Below are positions 16,410 through 25,120 of a DNA stretch of 31,321 nucleotides, piece by piece. The position numbers and the translations under genes are program-made. The notes beneath the pieces are model-generated. The model saw only the letters and a program-made list of their open reading frames with translations. It ran no database searches and was not told where the DNA came from. This stretch comes from Acidobacteriaceae bacterium (GTDB lineage Bacteria; Acidobacteriota; Terriglobia; Terriglobales; Acidobacteriaceae), in NCBI GenBank assembly GCA_031296355.1, contig JARLFX010000033.1, forward strand, positions 1-31,321, read 5' to 3'. How positions within the stretch are numbered: the stretch's first letter is position 1; every line of letters starts with the position of its first letter.

Positions 16410-18713
16410 TCAGCCGAGTGAGAGTGACGGCGGCGTAACCGCATGGTCAGCACCGAGGGTATCGTTGGGAACGGGACTCATATAGACCGTGAGCTTACCG
16501 CCTTGAGCGATCTCGCTGTGATGGAACCAGAGACGATCCTGCGGCTTGTTGTTGAGAGCGAAACGCTGGATGTATTGGTGGGAGGGGTCGGAGCGCAGAA
16601 CCTCGATCTCGAGTGTGCGGTCGCCGCCCAACTGGACGATGGCATGGTCGAAGAGCGGCGAGCCGAGGACGTAGTTGCCGCTGACGGCGTCCACAGGGTA
16701 GAAGCCGAGCGCACTGAGGATGTACCAGGCAGACATCTGACCGCAGTCTTCGTTGCCCGCCAGACCGTCGGGATAGGGCGAGTACATCGTCTCCAGCAGA
16801 CTCCGCACGCGGGCCTGAGTTTTGTGGGCGGCACCGGCGAAGACGTACATGTAGGCGATGTGGTGACAGGGCTCGTTGCCATGGGCGTACTGACCGATAA
16901 GACCAGCGATGTCGGGCGGAGCGTCTGGCGGAAGCTCGGAAGATGCGTTGAAAAGTCCGTCGAGCTTGTCAATGAACTGGAGACGGCCACCGAAGAGCTG
17001 AATGAGGCCGGCGACGTCGTGCTGAATGCCGAAGGTAGTCTGCCAGGAGTTGGATTCGGTGTAGTCGCGCCAGCGCTTGCTATGGCCCATGCTGTTGGGT
17101 GCGAAGGGCACAGCCCAGGAGCCATCCTCCAGCCGGGGCTGCATGAAGTTCACGGCGGGATTGAAGTAGTTGCGATAGTTACGGGAACGCTGCGCGAGCT
17201 GGGCGGCAACGTCGCGATGGCCGAGATGATTCGCAACATGCGCGACGGCCCAATCGTCGTAGCAGTATTCGAGGGTCTTGGAGACGGACTCCTCTTCGCG
17301 GTCAGCAGGGATGAAACCGAGTTTGCGATAGGATGGCAGGCCGCGGTAATCATCTGTCATGGCGCGCTTCATCATGAAGCGGTAGGCGGTATCAGCGTCG
17401 ATGCCGGGAAAGCCCTTGTTGACGGCTTCGGCAATGACGCAAGCGGAGTGATATCCGGTCATACACCCGGTCTCGCATCCCTGCAGAGGCCAGACGGGCA
17501 TACCGTCGGGACTCTCTGCCGCCATGCGGATGAGTGAATTGGCAAAATCCGGAACGCGCTGCGGCTCAATGAGGGTATAGATGGGATGAGCGGCGCGATA
17601 GGTGTCCCACAGCGAAAAGTTGGTGTAGTTGCGGCGGCTGGTGGGGAGCTGATGGATTTGGCCATCCATGCCGCGGTAGCGACCATCAACATCGTTGAAG
17701 AGGTTGGGGCCGAGCGAGACGTGATAGAGGGCGGTATAGAAGACGCGCTTGTGATCCGCATTGGCGGTGCGAATGGAGATCTTCGAGAGCTGTTTGCGCC
17801 ATATCTCGCGGGCGGAAGCGCGGACGTGATCGAAGTCCCATCCGGAAGATTCGGTCTTCAGGTTCAGGGCAGCGCCCTCGGGGCTGACGGCGGAGATGCC
17901 GGTGCGGACAAGGATCGTTTCATTGGCGGCAGTCGTGAAGTAAAGAACGGCTTTGAGGTTGGTTCCCTGGAGCTGGTCGGCGGTGACAGGCTGATCGTCG
18001 CTGTAAAAGACGATGCGGTCAGGACGTTTGGAGACCTGGAGGGTGAAGTAGGTATGGCGGCCAATGGCCCATCCATTGGTGACATGGCCACCAGCAAGAG
18101 TGGTAGGGTCGAGACGCTGCAAGGTGCAGGGCGCGATACGGTCGTCGTAGGCGTGCGAGAGATCGAGGATGAGGTACGCCTGATCGCTCTTCGGGAAGGT
18201 GTAGCGGTGGAGACCGGTGTGCTCGGTGGCGGTGAGCTCTGCGCGGATGCCATAGTCCTTCAGGAGCACGGAATAGTAGCCGGGCTCCATGACCTCGGTA
18301 GAGTGATCGAAACGTGAACGGTAGCCGGAGAGAGGAGTTTCGCGGGTTCCGGGGACAAGTCTGGCAGGGCCAGTACCGGCCATGACGAGAAAATCAAGGC
18401 AGTCACTGGCCCCGGTGCCGCTGATGTGGGTGTGACTGAAGCCCATGATGGAGCTGTCAGAGCGGTGATAGCCGGAGCACCAGTCCCAGCCGCGGTTGTA
18501 GGTGTCTGGTGAGAGCTGTACGGAGCCGAAGGGCAGCGTGGCACCGGGGTAGCAGTGGCCATGACCACCGGTACCGATACGCAGATCGACCCAATGCAGC
18601 GGATCCTCGGTATGCGTCGCAGCGGAAGTATGAGCGAGTGCGCCGGGAGTGAGCGCGAGGCCGGCACAGGTGGCCGAGGCAGCATGCAGAAATTCGCGGC
18701 GGGAGATGGCCAT
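16410..18713 (-). CDS. GH92-family glycosidase (putative alpha-mannosidase), Tat-exported
   Basis: Reaction by family: exo-acting, calcium-dependent alpha-mannosidase. Seen: a twin-arginine signal (SRREFLHAASATCAGLAL), then the GH92 N-terminal domain with DLRIGTGGHGHCYPGA, PFGSVQLSPDT and GFSHTHISGTGASD, and the C-terminal (alpha/alpha)6 domain with GNEPCHHIAYMY and GNEDCGQMSAWYILSALGFYPV from residue 653. The conserved acidic residues of the last two motifs are present. I start it at ATG 18713, 767 residues, because the Tat motif begins there. The open frame runs on to 18836, inside the GH31 gene, which ends only 13 bases before this ATG. Spacing and strand make it the second gene of the operon. 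Mannose linkage preference is not predictable from what I can see. Confidence 0.92.
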   Translation of the reverse strand: MAISRREFLHAASATCAGLALTPGALAHTSAATHTEDPLHWVDLRIGTGGHGHCYPGATLPFGSVQLSPDTYNRGWDWCSGYHRSDSSIMGFSHTHISGTGASDCLDFLVMAGTGPARLVPGTRETPLSGYRSRFDHSTEVMEPGYYSVLLKDYGIRAELTATEHTGLHRYTFPKSDQAYLILDLSHAYDDRIAPCTLQRLDPTTLAGGHVTNGWAIGRHTYFTLQVSKRPDRIVFYSDDQPVTADQLQGTNLKAVLYFTTAANETILVRTGISAVSPEGAALNLKTESSGWDFDHVRASAREIWRKQLSKISIRTANADHKRVFYTALYHVSLGPNLFNDVDGRYRGMDGQIHQLPTSRRNYTNFSLWDTYRAAHPIYTLIEPQRVPDFANSLIRMAAESPDGMPVWPLQGCETGCMTGYHSACVIAEAVNKGFPGIDADTAYRFMMKRAMTDDYRGLPSYRKLGFIPADREEESVSKTLEYCYDDWAVAHVANHLGHRDVAAQLAQRSRNYRNYFNPAVNFMQPRLEDGSWAVPFAPNSMGHSKRWRDYTESNSWQTTFGIQHDVAGLIQLFGGRLQFIDKLDGLFNASSELPPDAPPDIAGLIGQYAHGNEPCHHIAYMYVFAGAAHKTQARVRSLLETMYSPYPDGLAGNEDCGQMSAWYILSALGFYPVDAVSGNYVLGSPLFDHAIVQLGGDRTLEIEVLRSDPSHQYIQRFALNNKPQDRLWFHHSEIAQGGKLTVYMSPVPNDTLGADHAVTPPSLSLG

Positions 18714-18726
18714 AGGGATTAAGTCT

Positions 18727-21327
18727 CTAGTTTTGCAGAGTGAGCGTCCAGGACGCCGTGGTGGCAGGGATGCGTACATGCAGTGAGCCGTTGGCGGTGT
18801 CGACAGAGAGATCGGACGGCGCGACAGGAGCACCATTCAGCAGAACGGCGACGGGCTGCTTATCGAGCCCCAGGATGACGACCTCCAGTTGCTTCCACCA
18901 CGGAATGTAGTGGCCTTCTGCCGCGGACATCTGCACCGTGGTCTGCTGCGCCGTGCGGAGGCAGGACGCCGTGGCGCGGTAGAAATCGCCATGGCGGAAG
19001 GCGAAGCTCACACCGTCGTCGGTGTAGAGCGTCCCGTCGCAGTAGGAGTCCGGAGCGGCGAGCGCGATGGCGTCCTTCCCAGGAAGCTTGATATCCGCAG
19101 AGGGCAGATAGACGCGCAGCTCAAGTGGGCCATTAGGAACTTCATCCGTGCTCTGCACAAGCGGCTGGCGAGGCAGGATGGATCCGGCACGGACGAATAC
19201 CGGAAGGTTGCCGAGGTCAGGATGCTTCTGGACAAAGTGGGGCGAGGCGACATGATCGTCTGCCGCATGCCGTGTAGAAATCCGTTCTCCGGTCCAGTAG
19301 TTGAACCAGGAAGTGTTTTCGGGAAAGAAGACTTTATAGTCATCCTGCGTCTCCTCGAAAGGCGGCGGGGCGACCAAGAGCGCGGGGCCGAACATGAACT
19401 GATTGTCGTCGAGGACGTCCATAGGAGTTCCATCCTTGCGGCCCATCGGGAACTCAAGGAACATGGGGCGCATCAGCGGAATGCCTTCGCGGCTGGCCTG
19501 CTCGGCAATCGTGTAGATATACGGCATGAGGCGGTAGCGCTCCTCGATGTAGCGACGACGGATGTCCTCGTGTACCGTACCGCCTACCCAGGGTTCCTGG
19601 TCAGCAGTGCCCTTCTCCGTATGGTCGCGGTCGATGGGAGCAAATGCGCCGATCTCAAGCCAGCGGGTAAGCAGATCCATGGAAGGGCTGCCAGCATAGC
19701 CACCGACGTCGTTACCGGAGAAGGCGAATCCGCTGAGTCCGAGATTGACCAACTGATGTGTGCCGACGCGGAGATGGTTCCAGGTGGCGGAGTTATCGCC
19801 GGTCCAGGTGGCGGCGTAACGCTGGCCGCCTGCGTAGCTGGCGCGGGTGAGCACGAAGGGACGCTGGTTTGGCAGGAGCTTGAGCATGCCCTCGTAGGTG
19901 CCGCGAGAGTTGAGCATGCCCATAACGTTATGAATCTCGGCGTGGGTGGCGGTGCGCTGGGGCCATCCGGGATCGTCGATGCGATGGACGACGTCGAGTG
20001 GGATGGTCTTCTCCGGCAGGGTAAAGACGGAGGGCTCGTTCATGTCGTTCCAGAATCCAGCAATCTTGAACTTGGTATAGAACTCGGCGTACTGGCTGCC
20101 CCACCAATCGCGGGAGTTGGCCTGAGTGAACTCGGGGAAGGACGACGGGCCGGGCCAGACTTCGCCTACGTAGACTGAGCCGTTGGAATTGTGCACGAAG
20201 TGATCGCCCGCGAGGCCAGAGTCGAATACGGGATACTCGCCCTTGGGCGTGTTGGCGATGTGCAGGTCAGTGATAGCGATGACGTGGAAGTGCTGGGCAC
20301 TCAGATCCGCAACCATCTGGCTGAAATCCGGGAAGCGCGACTTGTTGACAGTGAAGACACGGTTACGGTCCTGATAGTCAATGTCGAGATAGAGGACATC
20401 GGCTGGAATTTTGTCCTGACGCAGGTGTTGGGCAATCTCACGCACGCGCGACTCCGGGTAGTAGCTCCAGCGCGATTGCTGAAAGCCCAGTGCCCAGCGC
20501 GGCGGCATGGCAGGGCGTCCGGTCAGCCCGGTATAACGGCGCACGATGTCCTTGGGCTGTGCACCGGTGATGATGTAGTAATCCAGCGCGCCGCCTTCGG
20601 CGCCGAAGGAGTAGTCAGTGCGCGAGAGCTTGCCGAAGTCGAAGCTGCTGCGCCAAGTATCGTCGAGGAAGATGCCGTAGCTCATGCCGTCGTGCATGGC
20701 GAGAAAGAACGGAATCGACTTGTAGAGAGGGTCAGTGGACTCCTGCCAGTGGTAGGCATCGGTGTTCCACATGGTATAGGCCTGATCGCGATGGTCGGTA
20801 GGTCCGGTCTTGTCGCCGAGGCCGAAGAAGTGCTCACTGACGGGCATGGTGTGAAAGACCTGAAAAGCATTGCCGTGGAACTCTGGCAGGCGTGCGGGAT
20901 CATCCTGGGTAATAACGCGGCCCTGCACATCGAGCACGGTGACGGCGAGGGTACGGCGATCTACGCGCAGGGCGGCTCCGTCTGAGACGAAACCGACGGT
21001 CTGAGGCGTGGTGAGGAGCTTAATGGGAGAGGATGCGCCGGGAGCAGAGATGACGGCCCAGGAGGGGTTCGGCTGGACTACGGGAGCCGCAGACATCTGG
21101 ATGCGGAAGACGCCATCGCTGGCAACTGTGGCGCGCACGGAGCGATTGGCACGGCTGAGTTCGAAGCCGTTTGCTATCGCGATAAGCCGGGATGAGCCGA
21201 CAGCCTGCACGTGCGTAGCGCTGCCAGTCTGCGCAGAGGCTGGCGGAAACGGAAGGAGCAAGACTGATGCTGCAGCCAGCGAGAGGAAGCGGCTGATGCC
21301 CCGCACCTGAAATAACGTGTTCGTCAT
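18727..21327 (-). CDS. GH31-family alpha-glycosidase, secreted
   Basis: Reaction by family: retaining hydrolysis of alpha-linked glucosyl or xylosyl ends. Seen: a signal peptide (SLAAASVLLLPFPPASAQ), an N-terminal galactose-mutarotase-like domain with FFGLGDKTGPTD, a (beta/alpha)8 barrel with ADVLYLDIDYQD, nucleophile motif GFWNDMNEPSVF (Asp428), acid/base in WTGDNSATW (Asp511) and FSGNDVGGY, followed by C-terminal beta-sandwich domains. At 866 residues it is full length. WNDMNEP is the form found in alpha-glucosidases; alpha-xylosidases usually differ, so alpha-glucosidase-like specificity is favoured but not certain. It is the first gene of the operon. The operator and weak promoter lie about 150-210 bases upstream. 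I see no strong ribosome binding site before the ATG. Confidence 0.92.
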   Translation of the reverse strand: MTNTLFQVRGISRFLSLAAASVLLLPFPPASAQTGSATHVQAVGSSRLIAIANGFELSRANRSVRATVASDGVFRIQMSAAPVVQPNPSWAVISAPGASSPIKLLTTPQTVGFVSDGAALRVDRRTLAVTVLDVQGRVITQDDPARLPEFHGNAFQVFHTMPVSEHFFGLGDKTGPTDHRDQAYTMWNTDAYHWQESTDPLYKSIPFFLAMHDGMSYGIFLDDTWRSSFDFGKLSRTDYSFGAEGGALDYYIITGAQPKDIVRRYTGLTGRPAMPPRWALGFQQSRWSYYPESRVREIAQHLRQDKIPADVLYLDIDYQDRNRVFTVNKSRFPDFSQMVADLSAQHFHVIAITDLHIANTPKGEYPVFDSGLAGDHFVHNSNGSVYVGEVWPGPSSFPEFTQANSRDWWGSQYAEFYTKFKIAGFWNDMNEPSVFTLPEKTIPLDVVHRIDDPGWPQRTATHAEIHNVMGMLNSRGTYEGMLKLLPNQRPFVLTRASYAGGQRYAATWTGDNSATWNHLRVGTHQLVNLGLSGFAFSGNDVGGYAGSPSMDLLTRWLEIGAFAPIDRDHTEKGTADQEPWVGGTVHEDIRRRYIEERYRLMPYIYTIAEQASREGIPLMRPMFLEFPMGRKDGTPMDVLDDNQFMFGPALLVAPPPFEETQDDYKVFFPENTSWFNYWTGERISTRHAADDHVASPHFVQKHPDLGNLPVFVRAGSILPRQPLVQSTDEVPNGPLELRVYLPSADIKLPGKDAIALAAPDSYCDGTLYTDDGVSFAFRHGDFYRATASCLRTAQQTTVQMSAAEGHYIPWWKQLEVVILGLDKQPVAVLLNGAPVAPSDLSVDTANGSLHVRIPATTASWTLTLQN

Positions 21328-21508
21328 GAGGATTATGTCCCGGACATATTGCTATGCCGCATGCTAATCGGCGTTCCTTGTCCGAGATGGCGATGACGTG
21401 GTGATCGTCCCGCTGCGGAATGAGGCCGATGAAGTGAATGATCCGCAGCTCGCGACGAGAGGCCGGAGCTACACAAAGCGAGAGAATCATTCCATGGGCG
21501 CATGGGAA

Positions 21509-21540
21509 GCACAACGATAAGACAAGCATTATCGGGTAAA
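21509..21540 (-). promoter_or_regulatory. Operator before the GH31-GH92-esterase operon
   Basis: In gene direction TTTACCCGATAA (21540-21529), then TTATCG half-site and TTGTGC (21514-21509). CGATAA and TTATCG form a perfect 6+6 inverted pair separated by 8 nt (21515-21534 on the plus strand). TTATCGTTGTG is shared exactly with the TonB receptor promoter. The rest of the 289-base gap between this operon and the regulator gene (21328-21616) shows nothing else I recognise. Confidence 0.55.
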
Positions 21541-21616
21541 TCAACCTGCATTTCGGTGCTTCGCGGAGAGATACAGGGAGCGGTGGACTCGATGAGCAGA
21601 CAGGAGGCGCGCGGGT

Positions 21617-22876
21617 CTACCAGGTATGAACGGCGTCGATATGCGCCGGACCGGCGTGTCCATTAACAACCATAGTCTCGACAACAATCTCGAAGTTGCG
21701 GGCACTCCATATCTTTGGATCGAAGTGCACCAGCTGGCTGAGCGATTGGGGAGAGAGGATGAAGTTGCCAGCCGCCGAGGTGCCATGATGTCCCAACCCA
21801 GCGACGACGACAGTGACCTGACCGGTATTGTCGTCAACGAAGCGAGCGATGAGGGCGTAGTCCTTGTGCTCACCGCTTCTGGTAATAGAAGCGTCAGTCA
21901 TCCACTGACGACTGGCAGGCGATCGCCTGTCCTCAATCCATATGCGCGCCATAGAGTCATCGCTGACGAAGTGAAACCGGAGGGGGTCGGTGAGAAAGAG
22001 TGTCCACTTGTTATCGAATGCACCGATGAGAATCGTCGGGCCCTGAGCGAGATCCGTAAAGTTGGTCTGTCCCTCAACCTGCACCTTGTAGGAATGGACT
22101 TTGGGGCGCACGATGCTGACAAAGTCGAGCAGCGGGACAGTATCTTCAGCGGTAAGCAATGTGGGTGCATTGACCGCATTGCTCTCCTGCGTGGCCTGTG
22201 TGGTTCCCGGCAAAGGCGGCGTTGCGTAACGTGACAGGTCGGCAATGCAGAAGAGGACCGGCCTGGAAGAGTCCACAACGGGAGCCCAGAACGCATCAAT
22301 GAGAGAACGCTGATGCGCATGCCAGAGCGCGAATCCAGCAGTAAGCAGAGCTAAAAGGACAGCCGCAGTGGCCAATACGGCACGACGGCTGAAGCGGCTT
22401 ACGCTAAGCGAGATGAGTGATGCGGGCTGAACTGCGCTGTGCTCTGGATGAAGAACAGTATCAAGGCTAGGCGAAGCGAGGAGCGGAGAGTCAGTGGACA
22501 GGTCATGAGGAAACTTGAATCGGGGGATGTAGGTCCCCGAAGGTAGAAGGATGCTGATCTCCTGCTGGTGGCTCGGGTCCGCATAGTACTTGGCGATGCG
22601 CTTGCGGATCTCAGCGGCGGTGACACGAACGATGGGATCCTGGGTGGAGTCGTAATCGGGCAAGCGGCCGAAGACTTCGACGCCGAGGACGCGCTCTTTG
22701 AGAGAGGTGGTCTCGCCGAGCAGGGCCTGGTGGACGACGAAGCGAAGGAAGCTTGGGTAGCGTTTGCTATTGCGGAAGGCGGAGTCGAGGAGAATGTGCT
22801 CTAATTGCTGCCGAATGGCCTCTTTTGCGGCCTCGCTAGAAGGAATATTGCACTCCGTGTCAAATTCATCTGGCAT
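21617..22876 (-). CDS. Putative single-pass membrane regulator with conserved N-terminal cytoplasmic domain
   Basis: Seen: an N-terminal soluble domain (about 100 residues) with FLRFVVHQAL, LKERVLGVEVFGR, YDSTQDPIVRVTAAEIRKR and LPSGTYIPRF. One transmembrane helix follows (SRRAVLATAAVLLALLTAGF), then a C-terminal part of about 230 residues that should lie outside the inner membrane. Known: this N-terminal pattern is widespread in Acidobacteria and rhizobia, where it precedes TPR, TolB-like or cyclase-like parts, and is presumed regulatory. I see no classical helix-turn-helix and do not recognise the C-terminal domain. The longest frame starts at a TTG (22906); I chose the ATG at 22876 because the conserved part begins shortly after it, with 22891 as the alternative. 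It is divergent from beta-helix gene 2, sharing the intergenic region that holds the operator module, and lies directly upstream of the GH31 operon. A sensor or anti-activator role is inference from position. Confidence 0.7.
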   Translation of the reverse strand: MPDEFDTECNIPSSEAAKEAIRQQLEHILLDSAFRNSKRYPSFLRFVVHQALLGETTSLKERVLGVEVFGRLPDYDSTQDPIVRVTAAEIRKRIAKYYADPSHQQEISILLPSGTYIPRFKFPHDLSTDSPLLASPSLDTVLHPEHSAVQPASLISLSVSRFSRRAVLATAAVLLALLTAGFALWHAHQRSLIDAFWAPVVDSSRPVLFCIADLSRYATPPLPGTTQATQESNAVNAPTLLTAEDTVPLLDFVSIVRPKVHSYKVQVEGQTNFTDLAQGPTILIGAFDNKWTLFLTDPLRFHFVSDDSMARIWIEDRRSPASRQWMTDASITRSGEHKDYALIARFVDDNTGQVTVVVAGLGHHGTSAAGNFILSPQSLSQLVHFDPKIWSARNFEIVVETMVVNGHAGPAHIDAVHTW

Positions 22877-22980
22877 TGTTTCTGCACCCATGCATGGTCG
22901 CCACAATTATAGAGGCGCATTGAGTGTTGTGTCATTGCAGGAAGGATGGAACCGTCTGCGAGGCAGCATTGACGCAGGCC

Positions 22981-23086
22981 AAGGCAAGCTGTTTGTTTTG
23001 GAGCGGTTTTGTGCATTCTTTTCGTGGCTTTACACGCTGTGGTTATCGCGAAAACGATTGCCAGCACTGGAGTGATGCACTATAAG
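22981..23086 (+). promoter_or_regulatory. Promoter module of beta-helix gene 2 (copy A of a ~100-nt duplicated module)
   Basis: In order: AAGGCAAGCTGTTTGTTTTG, CATTCTTTTCGTGGCTTTAC, near-palindrome TTATCGCGAAAA (23043-23054), CGA, -35-like TTGCCA (23058-23063), 17 nt, -10-like TATAAG (23081-23086). The predicted start of transcription near 23093 means that translation cannot begin at the 23092 frame start, which supports the ATG at 23182. The module is repeated in inverted orientation at 29612-29712. Confidence 0.7.
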
Positions 23087-23181
23087 TTGGGATGCTTAAA
23101 GAGCAGGCTGTAGCTGGATATCAACAGCGGCTGTATTCATTTCGGTGTGGCCAGAAGCAGCAGAATCAACAAGGGAAAAAG

Positions 23182-25062
23182 ATGAAGAAGCTGTTGGCAG
23201 TATGCGGAGTAGCGGTGATGGCGGTGCTACCGTGCGGCGGGCAGACGGCTGCTCCGAGCGATTTTGCGAGCTGGGCCAAGTTGGTAAGCTCGGCGAACAA
23301 CAGCCCAGTGGCTGCAGAGGCGGGCGATCATCAGGTGCACTGGACGGGGCCCGACGGGAGGAAGATACAACTCACCGTGAAGACACCGCGACCATTGGTA
23401 AGCGCACCAACGGTGACAGTTCCATCTGTGCCCGAAGGCGCCGATGCCAGACCCTACTTTGACGACGCGTTAGCGAAGGCGAAGGCGAGTAAAGCTGGGA
23501 GGCTGGTGATTCCCACGGGCACGTATGTGTTCAAAACACTGGGCCGGGACAACGCGAGCCACTGGATCATCTCCGGGTTGACGGATATGACCATCGACGG
23601 CAGCGGCGCGACGCTGGTGTTCATGTTTAACAAGACAGGCATCTTTATGAATAAGTGCCACCGCGTGGCGGTGACAAACCTGACCATCGCGTATGGGCTG
23701 AAAACAGCCTCGCTGGGGACGGTGGTGGCGCAGGGCGCGGAGAACGTGCTGAAGGTGGATGCAGCCTATCCGGTGACGGCCAGCGACACGATAGGGCACA
23801 TGGCTGAGTACGACCCGGCAAGCAAGAGATACATACCCGGAGGGATGCGGGTGTATGCACCACCGGGAGGAAAGGAAATGCCCAAGTACATCGGCGACCA
23901 GACGTATAGCTCGCCGGCGTTCCAGACCAAAGGGTTGGCAGGCAAAACGTTTGTCATCTTCCACCATTGGTATGGAGGGACTGCGTTCCTGATTAAGGAA
24001 ATTCAGGGAGTGGATGCATCTGAGGACATCATTCTGAACGCGGTGTCGATCGAATCCGGGCCGGGCATGGGGATAGTGGCTGTCGGGATAAGACGTGGGT
24101 TGGGGATTTGGAATTGCAGAATCGCGGCAAAGGAGGGCGCGCTCGTCAGCACGGAGTATGACGCCATCCACGTACTGATCGTGGGCGGCGATGTGTCGAT
24201 CCACGACAACTTCATTGCGAACCAGGGGGACGACGGCATCAACCTGAACAACCCAGTGCATCCGATTGTAAAGATCGGGCCCGATGGCAAGGATCTGATA
24301 CTCTCTACCCACTCGCGATTCATTCAGATGCACGACCGCATCTCAGCATTCGACGAGACCAACAAGTATCTGGGAACAGCCGAGGTGATGGAGCCGCTCA
24401 AACCGCTGGGCGGACCAAACAACCAGTGGAACGGCATCATGCTGGACCATGCGATCGAGGGCCTGACACTGAAAAGCCTCTTCCGCGACGACAACCTGGT
24501 GAATAGCAGGGTGGCTGTAGTGCACAACACCATTCGCGACTGCCAATGCCACGGGCTGCTCGTTCAGGTGCCGAATGCTCTCATCGCTGACAACACGTTT
24601 GCCAATACCAGCGCAAATGCGATTCGGCTGCTGACCAATCTTGGGTCTTTCAAAGAGGGTGTTGGAGCGATCAACGTACTTGTACGCAACAACCTGATTA
24701 CCAACCCCGGCATCGACGCGGGACTGCATGGATTGCACTGGGCTGCCATTTCGGCGTACGCAGCGGGCAATGCGGGGGTGGTGGCAGAACCATCCAACCG
24801 TTTCATCGATCTGGTTGGTAACTCCATCTCGAATGCGCAGCAAGGATGCATCAGTATTGCCAGCAGCGAGATGGTAAATCTGACCGGGAATATCTGTAAA
24901 GACACGAACCTCTCGGCACCGTTTCACCGGCAGGCAAGCATCACAATCTCCAACTCAAAGGGAGTGGTGATGCAAGACAACCATCGTTCCGGTATCCAGA
25001 CGGGCGGAATTGATGTGGATGCAGTAACGACCAAGGACATCAAGACGCAGAGCGCGTACTAG
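23182..25062 (+). CDS. Secreted right-handed beta-helix protein (GH110-like layout), paralogue 2
   Basis: Seen: 626 residues, a short signal peptide (MKKLLAVCGVAVMAVLPCGG), then a beta-helix sharing blocks with the protein at 679-2847: GADARPYFDDAL, GRLVIPTGTYVFKTLG, GPGMGIVAVGIRRGLGIWN, STEYDAIHV, HDNFIANQGDDGINLNN, NLVNSRVAVVHNTI, CQCHGLLVQVPN and GSFKEGVGAINVLV. It lacks the IPT/TIG-like domain and lipobox of its paralogue, so it is probably periplasmic or released rather than lipid-anchored. Candidate catalytic acids are the Asp of YDAIH and the pair in QGDD, by analogy with GH28/GH110. Start: ATG at 23182 with AAGGG 8 nt upstream; the open frame extends to 23092 but that lies at the predicted transcription start. 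It converges with the GH28-like gene, with 58 bases between stop codons and only a weak GGGG...CCCC hairpin. Confidence 0.87.
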   Translation: MKKLLAVCGVAVMAVLPCGGQTAAPSDFASWAKLVSSANNSPVAAEAGDHQVHWTGPDGRKIQLTVKTPRPLVSAPTVTVPSVPEGADARPYFDDALAKAKASKAGRLVIPTGTYVFKTLGRDNASHWIISGLTDMTIDGSGATLVFMFNKTGIFMNKCHRVAVTNLTIAYGLKTASLGTVVAQGAENVLKVDAAYPVTASDTIGHMAEYDPASKRYIPGGMRVYAPPGGKEMPKYIGDQTYSSPAFQTKGLAGKTFVIFHHWYGGTAFLIKEIQGVDASEDIILNAVSIESGPGMGIVAVGIRRGLGIWNCRIAAKEGALVSTEYDAIHVLIVGGDVSIHDNFIANQGDDGINLNNPVHPIVKIGPDGKDLILSTHSRFIQMHDRISAFDETNKYLGTAEVMEPLKPLGGPNNQWNGIMLDHAIEGLTLKSLFRDDNLVNSRVAVVHNTIRDCQCHGLLVQVPNALIADNTFANTSANAIRLLTNLGSFKEGVGAINVLVRNNLITNPGIDAGLHGLHWAAISAYAAGNAGVVAEPSNRFIDLVGNSISNAQQGCISIASSEMVNLTGNICKDTNLSAPFHRQASITISNSKGVVMQDNHRSGIQTGGIDVDAVTTKDIKTQSAY

Positions 25063-25120
25063 CAACGGACGCATAAATCGTCAGCAGCAAAGCATGGGGA
25101 GTGTGCCCCCGCGCCATTTC

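Noticed and set aside
16443..17537. Plus-strand open frame of 364 codons opposite the GH92 gene
   Set aside because: The minus strand carries the conserved GH92 motifs here. The opposite frame is a compositional shadow with no family signal.
18889..20178. Plus-strand open frame of 429 codons opposite the GH31 gene
   Set aside because: The minus-strand frame contains the GH31 nucleophile and acid/base motifs; the plus-strand frame has no ribosome binding site or recognisable domain.
3099..21327. Sialic acid use suggested by the sialate O-acetylesterase name
   Set aside because: No sialidase, lyase or transporter of that pathway is present; the family acts on many acetylated glycans.
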